NCBI RefSeq assembly: GCF_030812995.1
Contig: NZ_JAUSTT010000001.1
Coordinates: 284,396-348,395, forward strand
Reading direction: 5' to 3'
DNA from: Bacillus chungangensis
Lineage (GTDB): Bacteria > Bacillota > Bacilli > Bacillales > Bacillaceae_C
Length of the DNA stretch: 64,000 nucleotides
Shown here: piece by piece, positions 36,679-46,080 of the stretch
Position numbering within the stretch: position 1 is the first letter of the stretch
How the letters are laid out: each line of letters starts with the position of its first letter
Made by a program: the position numbers and the translations under genes
The notes under the pieces: generated by a model
Database searches by the model: none
Seen by the model: only the letters and a program-made list of their open reading frames with translations
What the model was told of the DNA's origin: nothing

Positions 36679-37617
36679 TTAATTGCTGCGGCGATTATAG
36701 CCGTCCACTTTTATTGGCTCTGCTAAAGATTTAATTCGTTCGATCATTCGTGCTGCTTTCATTTTCTCTTCTTCGCCCCGCTGCGAATAAGTTAAATGAT
36801 GTTCCAATTCCTTTAGATTAAAATTGGAGGTGAAAAACGTTGGCAAATGTTCATGCATACGAAATTGGAGAATGGTTCCTAATACTTCATCACGTGTCCA
36901 ACTTGACATCACTTCTGCACCTATATCATCCAACATCAAAATTGGCGCTTTTTTTACTGTATCAATTTTTTCCGCCAAAGTTTGATCACCAATCGACTGC
37001 TTCATTTCCCTTAAAAACTCTGGAACATAAACGAGTAGAGATGAAATTTGTTTCTCTGCCAATTGATTGGCTAATGCACCTAATAAATAAGATTTTCCGA
37101 CTCCAAAGCTTCCATGAAGGTATAATCCTTTCATTTTCTTGCCTTGCTGATAAGAAGCTGCAAAAGCTTCTATTCGTTCAAAAGCAAGCATTCTGCCCTT
37201 GCTGTCTAGTGTAAAATGAGCTAGCGATGCTTGAAGAATTTCAGTCGGAACAAAGATGCTTTGAATCAGCTTTTCTGTTTCTCTCCGCTTTTCATCGATT
37301 ATTTTTCGTTTGCAGCGATGATAGTCAATATCGATTACACCTCCTCTTATAACTAAAGCTGGTTCAAATCCTTGGATTAAATTAACACAGTCATTCAAAT
37401 TTGGGCATGCATGACAGTTAGTTGTTTGTGAGATGTATTCATATAGCTTCCCTAAACTAATATGGAGCATTTTTTCCGTGATCTGTCCCTCATGCTTATT
37501 TATAAATGCTTGAATATCAGGATGAGCTAGTATTTCTCTTTTCATTTCTTTATATCGCTTTTGAAAATCTGAATTAGCTATTACATTTTTCATTGTATGA
37601 TGAATCTTTTTCACCAC
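36679..37617 (-). CDS. dnaI: Primosomal protein DnaI (helicase loader)
   Basis: It loads the replicative helicase DnaC at oriC and at restart sites. The 312 residues (B. subtilis 311) have an N-terminal helicase-binding domain with the zinc-ligand cluster CHACPNLNDC near residue 70, a Walker A LYLHGSFGVGKSYLLGAL near 170, Walker B APILMLDDIGAE, and the arginine-rich SQRGEEEKMKAARMIERI end. The start is GTG, with GGAGGTGAAAC just before. It is cotranscribed with dnaB, ten bases upstream. Confidence 0.97.
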   Translation of the reverse strand: MVKKIHHTMKNVIANSDFQKRYKEMKREILAHPDIQAFINKHEGQITEKMLHISLGKLYEYISQTTNCHACPNLNDCVNLIQGFEPALVIRGGVIDIDYHRCKRKIIDEKRRETEKLIQSIFVPTEILQASLAHFTLDSKGRMLAFERIEAFAASYQQGKKMKGLYLHGSFGVGKSYLLGALANQLAEKQISSLLVYVPEFLREMKQSIGDQTLAEKIDTVKKAPILMLDDIGAEVMSSWTRDEVLGTILQFRMHEHLPTFFTSNFNLKELEHHLTYSQRGEEEKMKAARMIERIKSLAEPIKVDGYNRRSN

Positions 37618-37627
37618 GTTTCACCTC

Positions 37628-39022
37628 CTATTTTCGATATTTATTTTGAATTGCTGTTAATTTACGCCGCTTTTCTTCAAGTTCATTTGCTTCCACTTTT
37701 CCGGGTTCAACCCTCTCTTTTTCTAATTCTTGCTCTTTTAACCAATCTGGAAGTTTTTCAGTTCTTATTGGTTTTTTTCGTTTTTGCTGCTGATTTTGTT
37801 TCCCTGCCGCCCATTCTTGATACTGTCGATGTTCTGCCTTGGCTAATGCCATTGCATCAGGAACAGTTTTTATTTTTTTACGGGACCAGTGCGAAGCAAT
37901 TTTCTCCAAATAATTTTTTGAAAGCTTCATATCTGTTTTTAACATCACATAATGAATAAGTACATTAATAACTCCAGCAGGCAGCTGCTGATGAAAAGCT
38001 ACCTCTTCGATCGCAGCCAAATCACTTTTAGATGGCTGTACACCATCAGCGATGTCAATCAATAACTGTCTAGGGGACGTTGTTTCTAAATAATGAATGA
38101 GCTGCTGTTCTTTTGTTTGCGGAGCTGCAATTATTTTACGTTCATTCACTGGCTGAATATGGTCTACTAGTTTCGGAAGTGCGTCTGCATGCTCCATTTG
38201 ATACCAATCACGGGCTGCTTTTCGAAGCTCTTCTATATCAATTTGCTGTTCAGCTGTAATAGCACTTAATATGATATTTTTCATTTCTATCGCATTGATG
38301 TTATACAAATAAGCAAGTTTTACAATCGCATCCTTAACCTGTGCAGTTAGAGCACGATGCGGAACAATGGCCTCTTGCAGTCCTGCCATCAAGAGAGGAA
38401 AATCAAAGTTTTCAGCTGTAAATACCATACCTTCATTATCATGGCGAGCATAATATTGCTGGCCGGAGGCAGCTTGACTTGCTATTTCGCCATCACCATC
38501 TAGAAGATCACGATGATCGGCTGTAGCAAACACATCTTGAAAAGATCTAGTGATTTCTGTATACGCTTGCCTTTCGATGGTCTTATCAGAAAAGAACCTT
38601 TTTAATCGAGTAAAATGAGTATGTCCAATTTTTCGATATAGATAAATATTCAACATGCCATCGGTAAAAAATTGTTCCGGAGATAATGGAGCTTGTAATT
38701 CATAAATAAAACAGCGCTCCTCTGCATCGGTTTTAATAAATGTTTTTAATAGTCCGATTCCTTCTAGTTTTAAGCGAGCTTCATAAATATCACGTATATT
38801 TACAGATAGGAAATCCATCAAATGATAATGTGTCCACTCTTCGGACCAAAGCCTATTTTCCTCTACTTTACTCCAGAATGTCATATATAAGCTAAAACAA
38901 GCGGTTCCAATTAATGGCTGATATAAAAAAGTAACCACTTTGCGATCGAAATCATGCAATATCCCATTGGCTTTCACTTGATAGCGATCAACTGGTTGAA
39001 TCTCATTCCAATAAAGCTTCAT
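37628..39022 (-). CDS. dnaB: Replication initiation / membrane attachment protein DnaB
   Basis: The Gram-positive DnaB (not the helicase) works with DnaD and DnaI to load helicase and attaches the origin region to the membrane. The 464 residues (B. subtilis 472) have an N-terminal winged-helix part (MKLYWNEIQPVDRYQVKANG), DnaD-like DDBH2 domains with YLYNINAIEMKNIILSAI, and a basic C-terminal tail. The ATG follows AAGGAGACGCACATAA. It lies downstream of nrdR, 83 bp away, in the usual Bacillus order nrdR-dnaB-dnaI. Confidence 0.96.
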   Translation of the reverse strand: MKLYWNEIQPVDRYQVKANGILHDFDRKVVTFLYQPLIGTACFSLYMTFWSKVEENRLWSEEWTHYHLMDFLSVNIRDIYEARLKLEGIGLLKTFIKTDAEERCFIYELQAPLSPEQFFTDGMLNIYLYRKIGHTHFTRLKRFFSDKTIERQAYTEITRSFQDVFATADHRDLLDGDGEIASQAASGQQYYARHDNEGMVFTAENFDFPLLMAGLQEAIVPHRALTAQVKDAIVKLAYLYNINAIEMKNIILSAITAEQQIDIEELRKAARDWYQMEHADALPKLVDHIQPVNERKIIAAPQTKEQQLIHYLETTSPRQLLIDIADGVQPSKSDLAAIEEVAFHQQLPAGVINVLIHYVMLKTDMKLSKNYLEKIASHWSRKKIKTVPDAMALAKAEHRQYQEWAAGKQNQQQKRKKPIRTEKLPDWLKEQELEKERVEPGKVEANELEEKRRKLTAIQNKYRK

Positions 39023-39105
39023 TTATGTGCGTCTCCTTATCGATACGAAAAAACTTTATAAGAATTTTTCTATTTCTTTTTCATTTCTTATTTTGACTTT
39101 AAGTT

Positions 39106-39564
39106 TCATGATTCTTTTTTAATCAATTCTTTTAATTCATCAAGGAAGACATTGATATCTTTGAATTGGCGATAGACAGAAGCAAATCGTACATACGCAA
39201 CCTCATCTGTTTTTGCTAGCTTATCCATCACTATTTCACCGATCACATCTGAACTTACCTCTGCATATCCATTGCTTCGGAGCTCTTTTTCGATTTCGGC
39301 TGTAATATTTTCTAATTGGCCTAGCGTAACAGGACGTTTTTCACAAGCTTTTATTAATCCACGAAGGATTTTCTCTTTGCTAAATTCTTCACGTGTCCCT
39401 TCTTTTTTCACGATAATTAATGGTGTTTCTTCTATTTTTTCAAATGTCGTAAAGCGATATGCACACGCCTCACACTCACGCCTTCTTCTAATCGAACGGC
39501 CTTCATCAGCTGGTCTAGAATCTACGACACGTGATCCATGATGCTGACATGACGGGCATTTCAT
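39106..39564 (-). CDS. nrdR: Transcriptional repressor NrdR
   Basis: It represses ribonucleotide reductase genes in response to ATP and dATP. The 152 residues equal B. subtilis NrdR. A zinc ribbon ([15 protein letters not shown] through CEAC, residues 3-34) is followed by an ATP-cone domain ([20 protein letters not shown]). The ATG giving MKCPSC is used; a longer frame to 39693 adds 43 unconserved residues. It starts the nrdR-dnaB-dnaI group. Confidence 0.97.
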   Translation of the reverse strand: MKCPSCQHHGSRVVDSRPADEGRSIRRRRECEACAYRFTTFEKIEETPLIIVKKEGTREEFSKEKILRGLIKACEKRPVTLGQLENITAEIEKELRSNGYAEVSSDVIGEIVMDKLAKTDEVAYVRFASVYRQFKDINVFLDELKELIKKES

Positions 39565-39759
39565 TTTAATCAGCTCCGTTCCTTTTGTCTTATTATCATC
39601 ATATATAAAAGTCAAGAAATCCACAAGAATCTTCCTTTTTTCGACGAAAAACGTACGTCTTTGTATAAACTGTAAGTAAAGGGAAATTCCCATTTAGCGA
39701 ACTGTAGTTACACTGAATCGTTGGAAAATTGGATAAGCTATTCAAAATAGGAAAGATGA

Positions 39760-39798
39760 AAAAAGAGACATGACGGAAAACCCGTATTGTCTCTTTTG
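39760..39798 (-). terminator. Terminator of speD
   Basis: Minus strand AAGAGACAATACGG pairs with CCGTCATGTCTCTT with one mismatch, around GTTTT, followed by TTTT. It lies 14 bp past the speD stop. Confidence 0.85.
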
Positions 39799-39811
39799 AA
39801 TGTTTTCATCA

Positions 39812-40183
39812 TTATTGAACTACTTGCTTCACTCGTACTGGTCCCATTCCTCGAGGCAACTCCATTTTTTCTTGCGTTTCAGCACTCAAGGCAACAGCAA
39901 TATAGTCTGCAGCAATATTGGGATCTAGATCCCCGCAAGTGTACACATCAATACTGGCATAACCATGCTCTGGAAAGCTGTGTATCGTTAAATGCGATTC
40001 TGAAATAATAACAACACCGCTAACGCCTTGGGGAGCAAATTTATGAAAAACCACTTCGCGAATTTCAGCTCCTGAATGTAAAGCTGCTTCTACAAATATC
40101 CGCTCAATGTACTCCATATTATTAAGCTTGTTAACATCACAACCCCATAATTCTGCAATGACGTGACGACCTATTGTTTCCAT
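39812..40183 (-). CDS. speD: S-adenosylmethionine decarboxylase proenzyme
   Basis: It provides decarboxylated S-adenosylmethionine for spermidine synthesis. The 123 residues match the short bacterial class. The self-cleavage site is [14 protein letters not shown]: Glu62-Ser63, with Ser63 becoming the pyruvoyl cofactor. The rest of the active site, [12 protein letters not shown], is intact. The start ATG follows AAAGGGGGATACGATCA. It is a single-gene unit behind a strong promoter with a structured leader of about 180 nt. Confidence 0.97.
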   Translation of the reverse strand: METIGRHVIAELWGCDVNKLNNMEYIERIFVEAALHSGAEIREVVFHKFAPQGVSGVVIISESHLTIHSFPEHGYASIDVYTCGDLDPNIAADYIAVALSAETQEKMELPRGMGPVRVKQVVQ

Positions 40184-40362
40184 TGATCGTATCCCCCTTT
40201 AACTCTTCATCATTTTTTCGATCACAAAAACAATTCCGATAACATACTTAACTACCACGGGGGAAAGTTAGTCCAAAGAGGTCCTAACCCTTTCAGTAGC
40301 TATTTTAAAACAAGGTATTGAAGTTGTTTTTCAACCCTGTACTTCTTATTATGAAGTACACG
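40184..40362 (-). promoter_or_regulatory. Structured 5' leader of speD
   Basis: The transcript from the promoter at 40369-40397 would carry about 180 nt before speD. It opens with a perfect hairpin, TGTACTTC and GAAGTACA (40339-40361), and later has GTTAGGACC pairing with GGACTAAC (about 40270-40296). I do not recognise a known riboswitch class and see no terminator T run. A role in polyamine control would be a guess. Confidence 0.4.
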
Positions 40363-40368
40363 AATCAT

Positions 40369-40397
40369 AGTATACTTTGTTTATGTTTATTTTTCAA
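40369..40397 (-). promoter_or_regulatory. Sigma-A promoter of speD
   Basis: Minus strand TTGAAA (40392-40397), 17 nt, TATACT (40369-40374). Confidence 0.8.
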
Positions 40398-40451
40398 TAC
40401 ATCCTTTTTAATTTTTTGTAGAAAAATTCCTGCACATTTTTATAGAAAAAA

Positions 40452-40498
40452 AAGAAAGTATGGATGAAAAATAAAGTGCTTTTCCTCCATACTTTCTA
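40452..40498 (-). terminator. Terminator of gapB
   Basis: Minus strand AGAAAGTATGGA pairs perfectly with TCCATACTTTCT around a 23 nt loop, followed by a run of eight T. It lies 18 bp past gapB. Confidence 0.85.
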
Positions 40499-40515
40499 TC
40501 GTATTTTAAAAGTTA

Positions 40516-41550
40516 TTACCCAGCTTTTACTTGCTTGGTTGTGTTCATTTCCATTGCAACATAATTGACAAGATCAACCACACGGCAAGAGTAGCCCCAT
40601 TCATTATCATACCATGCCAATACTTTGATTTTTTTCCCATCCATTACGATTGTAGAAAGTCCATCAACAATGGAAGAATGTGGATTAGTATTGAAGTCAA
40701 CAGAAACGAGCGGTTCCATCGTAAAATCTAAAATTCCTTTTAACGAACCTTTAGCAGCCTCTTGAAAAGCTTCATTGACTTCTTTAACCGTTACTTGCTT
40801 CTTGACATCTACTACCAAGTCCACTAAGGACACATTAATAGTTGGAACTCGAAGCGCCATTCCGTGGATTTTGCCTTTTAATTGTGGTAAGACAAGCGCT
40901 AATGCTTTTGCTGCTCCTGTTGTTGTCGGAATAATCGATTGGGCGCACGCACGTGCTCTCCGTAAATCTTTATGTGGATTGTCTATATTTCTTTGATCAT
41001 TTGTATATGCATGGACTGTTGTCATTAAACCATTTTCAATTCCAAACTTCTCATCCAATACTTTAGCAACTGGTGCTAGGCAGTTTGTTGTACAAGAAGC
41101 ATTCGAGATAACATCATGATGGTTGATATTCAATTGATCTTCATTTACACCCATGACAATCGTGACATCTTCATTTTTTCCAGGAGCAGTCAGAATCACT
41201 TTTTTTGCTCCAGCCTTTAAATGAAGCGCTGCTTTTTCACGATCATTAAACTTTCCAGTTGCTTCAATGACAATATCAATCCCCAAATCTTTCCAAGGCA
41301 ATTGTAAAGGATCGCGATTTTGAAGAAGTTGAATACGCTTTCCATTTACAACGATCATGTCATCGCTTTCAATTTTAATATCTCCATCAAATTTCCCATG
41401 TGTTGTATCATATTTAATTAAGTGTACTAATGTTTCAGCAGGATAGGTGGCATTAATGGCAACAATATTCAAATTCCCCTCTGTAATTGCCTTTCTAAAT
41501 ACCATCCGGCCAATTCGACCAAAACCAGTAATTGCTATCTTCGCCTTCAT
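40516..41550 (-). CDS. gapB: Gluconeogenic glyceraldehyde-3-phosphate dehydrogenase (NADP)
   Basis: It runs the GAPDH reaction toward sugar synthesis with NADP. The 344 residues (B. subtilis GapB 340) have the Rossmann start IAITGFGRIGRMVFRKA, the catalytic cysteine block SNASCTTNCLAPVAKVL and the WYDNEWGYSCR end. The segment VAINATYPAETLVHLIKYDT matches GapB rather than glycolytic GapA. Two CcpN-like operator sites lie in the promoter region, consistent with repression by glycolytic carbon. The ATG follows a GGGGGAACC site. Confidence 0.96.
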   Translation of the reverse strand: MKAKIAITGFGRIGRMVFRKAITEGNLNIVAINATYPAETLVHLIKYDTTHGKFDGDIKIESDDMIVVNGKRIQLLQNRDPLQLPWKDLGIDIVIEATGKFNDREKAALHLKAGAKKVILTAPGKNEDVTIVMGVNEDQLNINHHDVISNASCTTNCLAPVAKVLDEKFGIENGLMTTVHAYTNDQRNIDNPHKDLRRARACAQSIIPTTTGAAKALALVLPQLKGKIHGMALRVPTINVSLVDLVVDVKKQVTVKEVNEAFQEAAKGSLKGILDFTMEPLVSVDFNTNPHSSIVDGLSTIVMDGKKIKVLAWYDNEWGYSCRVVDLVNYVAMEMNTTKQVKAG

Positions 41551-41571
41551 GCGTTGGTTCCCCCTACATAA

Positions 41572-41614
41572 GTGTTATACTTTTAAATAGTTATGATGTA
41601 ATAAGTATAACATA
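41572..41614. promoter_or_regulatory. Pair of CcpN-like operator sites in front of gapB
   Basis: TGTTATACTT (41573-41582) and AAGTATAACA (41603-41612) are inverted 10 bp arms. On the minus strand TATGTTATACT (41604-41614) fits the CcpN consensus TRTGHYATAYW at every position; the other arm, AGTGTTATACT, fits at ten of eleven. The first site contains a TATACT that could be the gapB -10. CcpN represses gapB in B. subtilis in the presence of glucose. Confidence 0.7.
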
Positions 41615-41681
41615 TTAACACTTAAATAAGTTCATCATTTTGTCATTCTTTTGATATCTTATTATTCGGAAAAATAATGCT

Positions 41682-41875
41682 AAAGCGAAACTTCCTTCAA
41701 TGAGGATTTCTCACATCTTTCCATACAAATATTTTTTAAGTAATAACGATTGGTTCCTTAAAAAAGAATCTTCTCTTTTTTCATGAGAAGTGTTACGTCG
41801 AAGCTTTTCTTATTTGTAAACTTCAAACCAATCGGACATTTACTGGTACTTCAAAAAGTTTAATGTAAGATAAAA
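41682..41875 (+). repeat. Dispersed intergenic repeat, degenerate copy upstream of gapB
   Basis: It starts AAAGCGAAACTTCCTTCAAT, contains GAAGCTTTTCTT and then CCAATCGGACATTTACT, and ends TTTAATGTAAGATAAAA. The order matches the copy at 26773-27007. Its tail runs into the coaE terminator. Confidence 0.5.
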
Positions 41876-41904
41876 ACCTTGAGAGCAGCGGCTTTCAAGG
41901 TTTT
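41873..41904 (-). terminator. Terminator of coaE, overlapping its last codons
   Basis: Minus strand AAAACCTTGA and TCAAGGTTTT are perfect 10 bp arms with a 12 nt loop, followed by further T. The 5' arm contains the last codons and stop of coaE (Lys-Pro-stop). Confidence 0.8.
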
Positions 41905-42491
41905 AAATTCCATTTCTTAATTAATTCATCCAACTGAATTTCTGTTTCTTTTATCGTCCGATTATTATTAATAACAGCATCAGCCATTGTTTTCTTTTCC
42001 TGCAGCGGGAGCTGGGAGGAAATACGCGCTTCTGCGTCTGCTTTAGATAATTGATTCCGATCCATTAGTCTTTGTAATTGTATATGCTCATCCACATATA
42101 CAACAATTGTACGATCTACCATATCAGTGAGTTTGCTTTCATATAACAAAGGTATGTCCATTAAGACTGTCTGTTTACCGTTTGCCAGTGCTGCTGTCTT
42201 GCTGTCATTCATCTGTTTTCTCACTGCGGGATGAACAATGCTATTTAAAAGCAGGCGTTTTTCCTTATCATGAAAAATAATGGCGCCAAGTTTCTTTCTA
42301 TCTATCGCACCATCAGCCTGTAAGATTTCCTTGCCAAAATGATCGACAATTTTCTCATATGCTTCCTTGCCAACTTCTACTACTTTTCGAGCAGCATCAT
42401 CGGCATCAATCATTGTAAATCCTCGTTTTTGAAACAGAGCTGATACTGTACTCTTGCCACTTGCAATTCCACCTGTTAAGCCAATGATCAT
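41895..42491 (-). CDS. coaE: Dephospho-CoA kinase
   Basis: It phosphorylates dephospho-CoA in the last step of CoA synthesis. The 198 residues (B. subtilis 197) show the P-loop IGLTGGIASGKSTVSALF, then the MIDADDAARKVV motif and the LLYESKLTDMVDRTIVVYVD block. The ATG giving MIIGLTGG is chosen for family length, with a moderate GGATGG site. It lies 100 bp after mutM. The ytaF gene found between mutM and coaE in B. subtilis is absent. Confidence 0.95.
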   Translation of the reverse strand: MIIGLTGGIASGKSTVSALFQKRGFTMIDADDAARKVVEVGKEAYEKIVDHFGKEILQADGAIDRKKLGAIIFHDKEKRLLLNSIVHPAVRKQMNDSKTAALANGKQTVLMDIPLLYESKLTDMVDRTIVVYVDEHIQLQRLMDRNQLSKADAEARISSQLPLQEKKTMADAVINNNRTIKETEIQLDELIKKWNLKP

Positions 42492-42591
42492 TGCTGCCAT
42501 CCGTTTAGCCTGCCGCAAAAATTACCCAATGGCAAGCATTGAGCAATTTTCCAAGCAGTATGTCACCTCCTCCTGTTTTTTCAAGAAACTG

Positions 42592-43422
42592 TCATCTAAG
42601 CATTTGGCATTGTGGACAAAAATGAGTTCCTCGTCCAGCTGAAACGATTTTTTCAATGTTTTCTCCACACTGCAGGCACTCTTCTCCTTTCCGTCCATAA
42701 ACAAATAACGATTGCTGAAATTTCCCAAGTTCTCCATTACTATTAACATATGAGCGAATCGAGCTCCCGCCTTTTTCAAGCGCTTCCTGCAGCGTATTCA
42801 TTATTTCTTTTTTCAAGTTCAATAGCTCGTCCATTGTTAACGAATTTGCTTTGCGCTCAGGATGGATGGCCGCTCGAAATAAAGCTTCATCAACATAAAT
42901 ATTACCAAGACCAACGACCACTGTTTGATCCAGCAGGACTGCTTTTATTTTCCGCTGTGTTTTTTGGCATCTTTCTTTAAGCAGTGCTGTTGAAAAATCT
43001 TTTGAGAAAGGCTCAGGGCCAAGCTGGGAGAGAGGAAGTGAGGCGTTTTCTTCCCCTTTTGCAAATAAATGCATTGTACCAAATTTGCGAACGTCTTTAT
43101 ACCTTAATTCTGTTTGGTCTTCAAAATGAAAAATAATATGAGTATGCGGCTCCACTTCTGTGTGACTTTCATACAATCCATAGCGTCCTTCCATTCGCAA
43201 ATGTGAAACAAGTACGAGCTTATCTAAATAAAATAATAAAAACTTCCCTCTTCTTCCAATATCTTGAATAGTTTGCCCTTTTAAAGCATCGGGAAATTGT
43301 TCGACAATTGTAGGTAGTTTAATGATTTTTGGCCACTTAACTGTCACATTGTTAATTTTTTTCCCGACTACTAATTCCTGCAAATTTTTACGAATCGTCT
43401 CTACTTCTGGTAATTCTGGCAT
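42592..43422 (-). CDS. mutM: Formamidopyrimidine-DNA glycosylase
   Basis: It removes 8-oxoguanine and ring-opened purines and cuts the abasic site. The 276 residues equal B. subtilis MutM. The catalytic N-terminus PELPEVETIRK (Pro2, Glu3) is present, with the helix-two-turn-helix GLGNIYVDEALFRA and a C-terminal zinc finger (CLQCGENIEKIVSAGRGTHFCPQC). It lies 25 bp after polA with a GGAGAGAAGG site, the conserved polA-mutM pairing. Confidence 0.97.
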   Translation of the reverse strand: MPELPEVETIRKNLQELVVGKKINNVTVKWPKIIKLPTIVEQFPDALKGQTIQDIGRRGKFLLFYLDKLVLVSHLRMEGRYGLYESHTEVEPHTHIIFHFEDQTELRYKDVRKFGTMHLFAKGEENASLPLSQLGPEPFSKDFSTALLKERCQKTQRKIKAVLLDQTVVVGLGNIYVDEALFRAAIHPERKANSLTMDELLNLKKEIMNTLQEALEKGGSSIRSYVNSNGELGKFQQSLFVYGRKGEECLQCGENIEKIVSAGRGTHFCPQCQMLR

Positions 43423-43446
43423 TTTTCCTTCTCTCCTATTGTCTTG

Positions 43447-46080
43447 CTATTTTGCATCATACCATGTTGGACCGTAAGCATAATCAACCTTTAGAGGAAC
43501 AGATAATGCTACCGCGCTTTCCATGACTTCTGGAACTAAATGCTTTAGTTTTTCTATTTCAGCCTGCGGCGCTTCAAAAATCAGTTCGTCATGGACTTGT
43601 AAGAGCAAACGAGTTTGCAGTTTCTCTTTTTGCAGCATTTCCGCAATATTGATCATCGCTTTCTTAATAATATCAGCTGCACTACCTTGAATTGGTGTAT
43701 TCATTGCTGTCCGTTCTGCAAAACTACGAAGATTAAAATTACGGCTTGTAATCTCTGGAATATAACGGCGGCGATGGAGCAGCGTCTCTACATAACCTTT
43801 TTCCTTAGCTTCTCGTACAATCTCCGTCATATAATCTTTTACACCTGGGAAGCTAACAAAATAACGCTCAATAAATTCCCCTGCGGCTTTTCTTGTTATT
43901 CCAAGGTTTTGCGATAAACCATAGTCACTAATCCCATATACGATTCCGAAATTAACTGCCTTTGCTTGTCTTCGCATCTCTGCAGTTACTTCTGTCTCAT
44001 CCACATGAAAAACATCCATCGCTGTTTTTGTATGAATATCCATATCCTTTTTAAAAGCGGCTATTAAGTTTTCATCTTGTGCAATATGAGCGAGTACACG
44101 AAGTTCTACTTGGGAGTAATCCGCTGCAAAAATTACCCAGTCCTGCTTTGATGGAATAAATGCTTGTCTAATTTTTCGACCTTCTTCTAATCGAATCGGG
44201 ATGTTCTGAAGGTTCGGATCTGTAGAGCTTAGTCTTCCTGTCTGTGTTAATGCTTGATTGAACCTTGTATGCACTTTCTGTGATTCACCATGTACCACCT
44301 TTAAAAGTCCTTCAATATAGGTAGATTGCAGCTTCCCTAGTTGACGATAATGGAGAATTTCCGTAATGATTTCATGCTCAGGCTCTAGCTTCTCTAATAC
44401 ATCCGCAGAAGTGGAGTAACCGGTTTTTGTTTTCTTGATTACTGGTAGTCCTAAATGTTCAAATAAAACAACTCCAAGCTGCTTTGGTGAATTAATGTTG
44501 AAGGTTTCACCAGCAATGTTAAATATCTTTTTTTCAATCGCTTCTAATCGAGCAGCGATTTCCTTTTTCATCTCTTGTAAACGATCGACATCAACGTGTA
44601 CACCGAATGCTTCCATCCTTGCCAAAATGAGGGCTAAAGGCAATTCCAATTCATAAAAAAGGGAGATCTGTTTATTTTTTTCCAATTCCTGCAAACATGG
44701 TTCAACAAGGGCAGATAACCCTGCTGCTTTTCTGACAAGATGCTCTGCTAAAATTTCTTCTTCAGGCAGCTTCAATTTTGCACCTTTCCCATAGATCGCT
44801 TCATCCGTATGAATCTGTTGATAGCCGTGGCGTTTTGCAACACCAGCAAAATCAGTCGTTGCTTCTGATGGATTCAAGAGATAGGAGGCTATCAATAAAT
44901 CAAAGGAAATGCCACACAAGTCGATGCCATGACGTTTTAAAGCTACAATGGATCGCTTTGCATCATATACATATTTAATGTTTGTTTCATCTTCTAGCCA
45001 CTTTTTAAAAATAGAAGATTGCAGCGCTGTTTCTGCTGGCAGAAAAAAAAGGCCTTTATCGGTTTTCAAACTAAAACCATTAATTGGAGAAGTATGATAG
45101 TTTTCTTCTATTACTTCAACATAAAGGGCTGCTTTATGAGCAAAGATATCTTCAGTAATATCCGTTACTGTTTCATAGGGGATATCTTCCATCGATTCCG
45201 TTGGCTCATCAAAATCCGTTTCTCCAAGCTTCGCCAAAAGGGAATGAAATTCAAGTTCTTGAAATAGAGAGCTTACTTTTTTAACGTCATAACCGTTATA
45301 CGGAAGATCTTTTATAGACACACTAATCGGTGCTTCCTTTGTTATCGTTGCAAGTTCCTTGCTCATCACAGCTTGTTCATGATATTGTGTTAAATTTTCT
45401 TTTAGCTTTTTACCGCTAACTATATCTATGGAATCAAGAAGCTTCTCAACAGAACCAAACTGCTTTAAGAGTTTGATCGCTGTTTTTTCTCCTATCCCTG
45501 GCACACCTGGAATATTATCGGATTGATCACCCATCAAGCCTTTCATATCAATAATTTGCTGTGGAGTTAACCCATATTTATCTTCGATATGAGACGGCGT
45601 ATAAACCTCCATATCAGTAATCCCTTTTCGGGTAATATAAACAGTCGTTTTATCTGTACTTAATTGTGTTAAGTCTTTGTCACCAGAAATAATGATCACT
45701 TCAAAGTCATCATGCTCCGCTTGCAGTGCCAAGGTTCCAATAATATCATCTGCTTCATAATCTTCCAATTCGTAATGTTTAATCCCATATGCATCTAGAA
45801 GCTCCCGAATAAAAGGCAGCTGCTCTGACAACTCTGGAGGGGTTTTTTGCCGTCCTCCTTTATACGATTGATATGTTTTATGACGAAAGGTTGTTTTACC
45901 AGCATCGAAGGCAACCAGTGCGTGCGTCGGCTTCTCTTCTTCCATTATTTTCATCAACATCATCGTAAACCCATATATAGCGTTTGTATGGATTCCCTTC
46001 TCATTATTCAAAAGCGGGAGTGCAAAAAAGGCACGATAAGCAATACTATTTCCGTCTATTAACATTAACTTTTTCGGCAA
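43447..46080 (-). CDS. polA: DNA polymerase I
   Basis: It fills gaps and removes RNA primers in replication and repair. The 877 residues (B. subtilis 880) include the 5' nuclease domain (MLIDGNSIAYRAFFALPLL, GDQSDNIPGVPGIGEKTA), a central exonuclease-like domain that lacks the usual catalytic acids (YVEVIEENYH at motif I), and the polymerase core with DYSQVELRVLAHIAQDE, RRQAKAVNFGIVYG and LLQVHDELIFE. Loss of 3'-5' exonuclease residues is normal for Bacillus Pol I. The start is TTG after GAGGAGGATC. Confidence 0.97.
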   Translation of the reverse strand: MPKKLMLIDGNSIAYRAFFALPLLNNEKGIHTNAIYGFTMMLMKIMEEEKPTHALVAFDAGKTTFRHKTYQSYKGGRQKTPPELSEQLPFIRELLDAYGIKHYELEDYEADDIIGTLALQAEHDDFEVIIISGDKDLTQLSTDKTTVYITRKGITDMEVYTPSHIEDKYGLTPQQIIDMKGLMGDQSDNIPGVPGIGEKTAIKLLKQFGSVEKLLDSIDIVSGKKLKENLTQYHEQAVMSKELATITKEAPISVSIKDLPYNGYDVKKVSSLFQELEFHSLLAKLGETDFDEPTESMEDIPYETVTDITEDIFAHKAALYVEVIEENYHTSPINGFSLKTDKGLFFLPAETALQSSIFKKWLEDETNIKYVYDAKRSIVALKRHGIDLCGISFDLLIASYLLNPSEATTDFAGVAKRHGYQQIHTDEAIYGKGAKLKLPEEEILAEHLVRKAAGLSALVEPCLQELEKNKQISLFYELELPLALILARMEAFGVHVDVDRLQEMKKEIAARLEAIEKKIFNIAGETFNINSPKQLGVVLFEHLGLPVIKKTKTGYSTSADVLEKLEPEHEIITEILHYRQLGKLQSTYIEGLLKVVHGESQKVHTRFNQALTQTGRLSSTDPNLQNIPIRLEEGRKIRQAFIPSKQDWVIFAADYSQVELRVLAHIAQDENLIAAFKKDMDIHTKTAMDVFHVDETEVTAEMRRQAKAVNFGIVYGISDYGLSQNLGITRKAAGEFIERYFVSFPGVKDYMTEIVREAKEKGYVETLLHRRRYIPEITSRNFNLRSFAERTAMNTPIQGSAADIIKKAMINIAEMLQKEKLQTRLLLQVHDELIFEAPQAEIEKLKHLVPEVMESAVALSVPLKVDYAYGPTWYDAK

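Noticed and set aside
42522-42779. Open frame of 85 codons overlapping mutM and the mutM-coaE gap
   Set aside because: It is out of frame with mutM over most of its length, its residues look like shifted mutM sequence, and it has no ribosome site.
44970-45270. Damaged proofreading exonuclease in polA
   Set aside because: Loss of the catalytic acids of the 3'-5' exonuclease is normal for Bacillus DNA polymerase I and does not mean a pseudogene.
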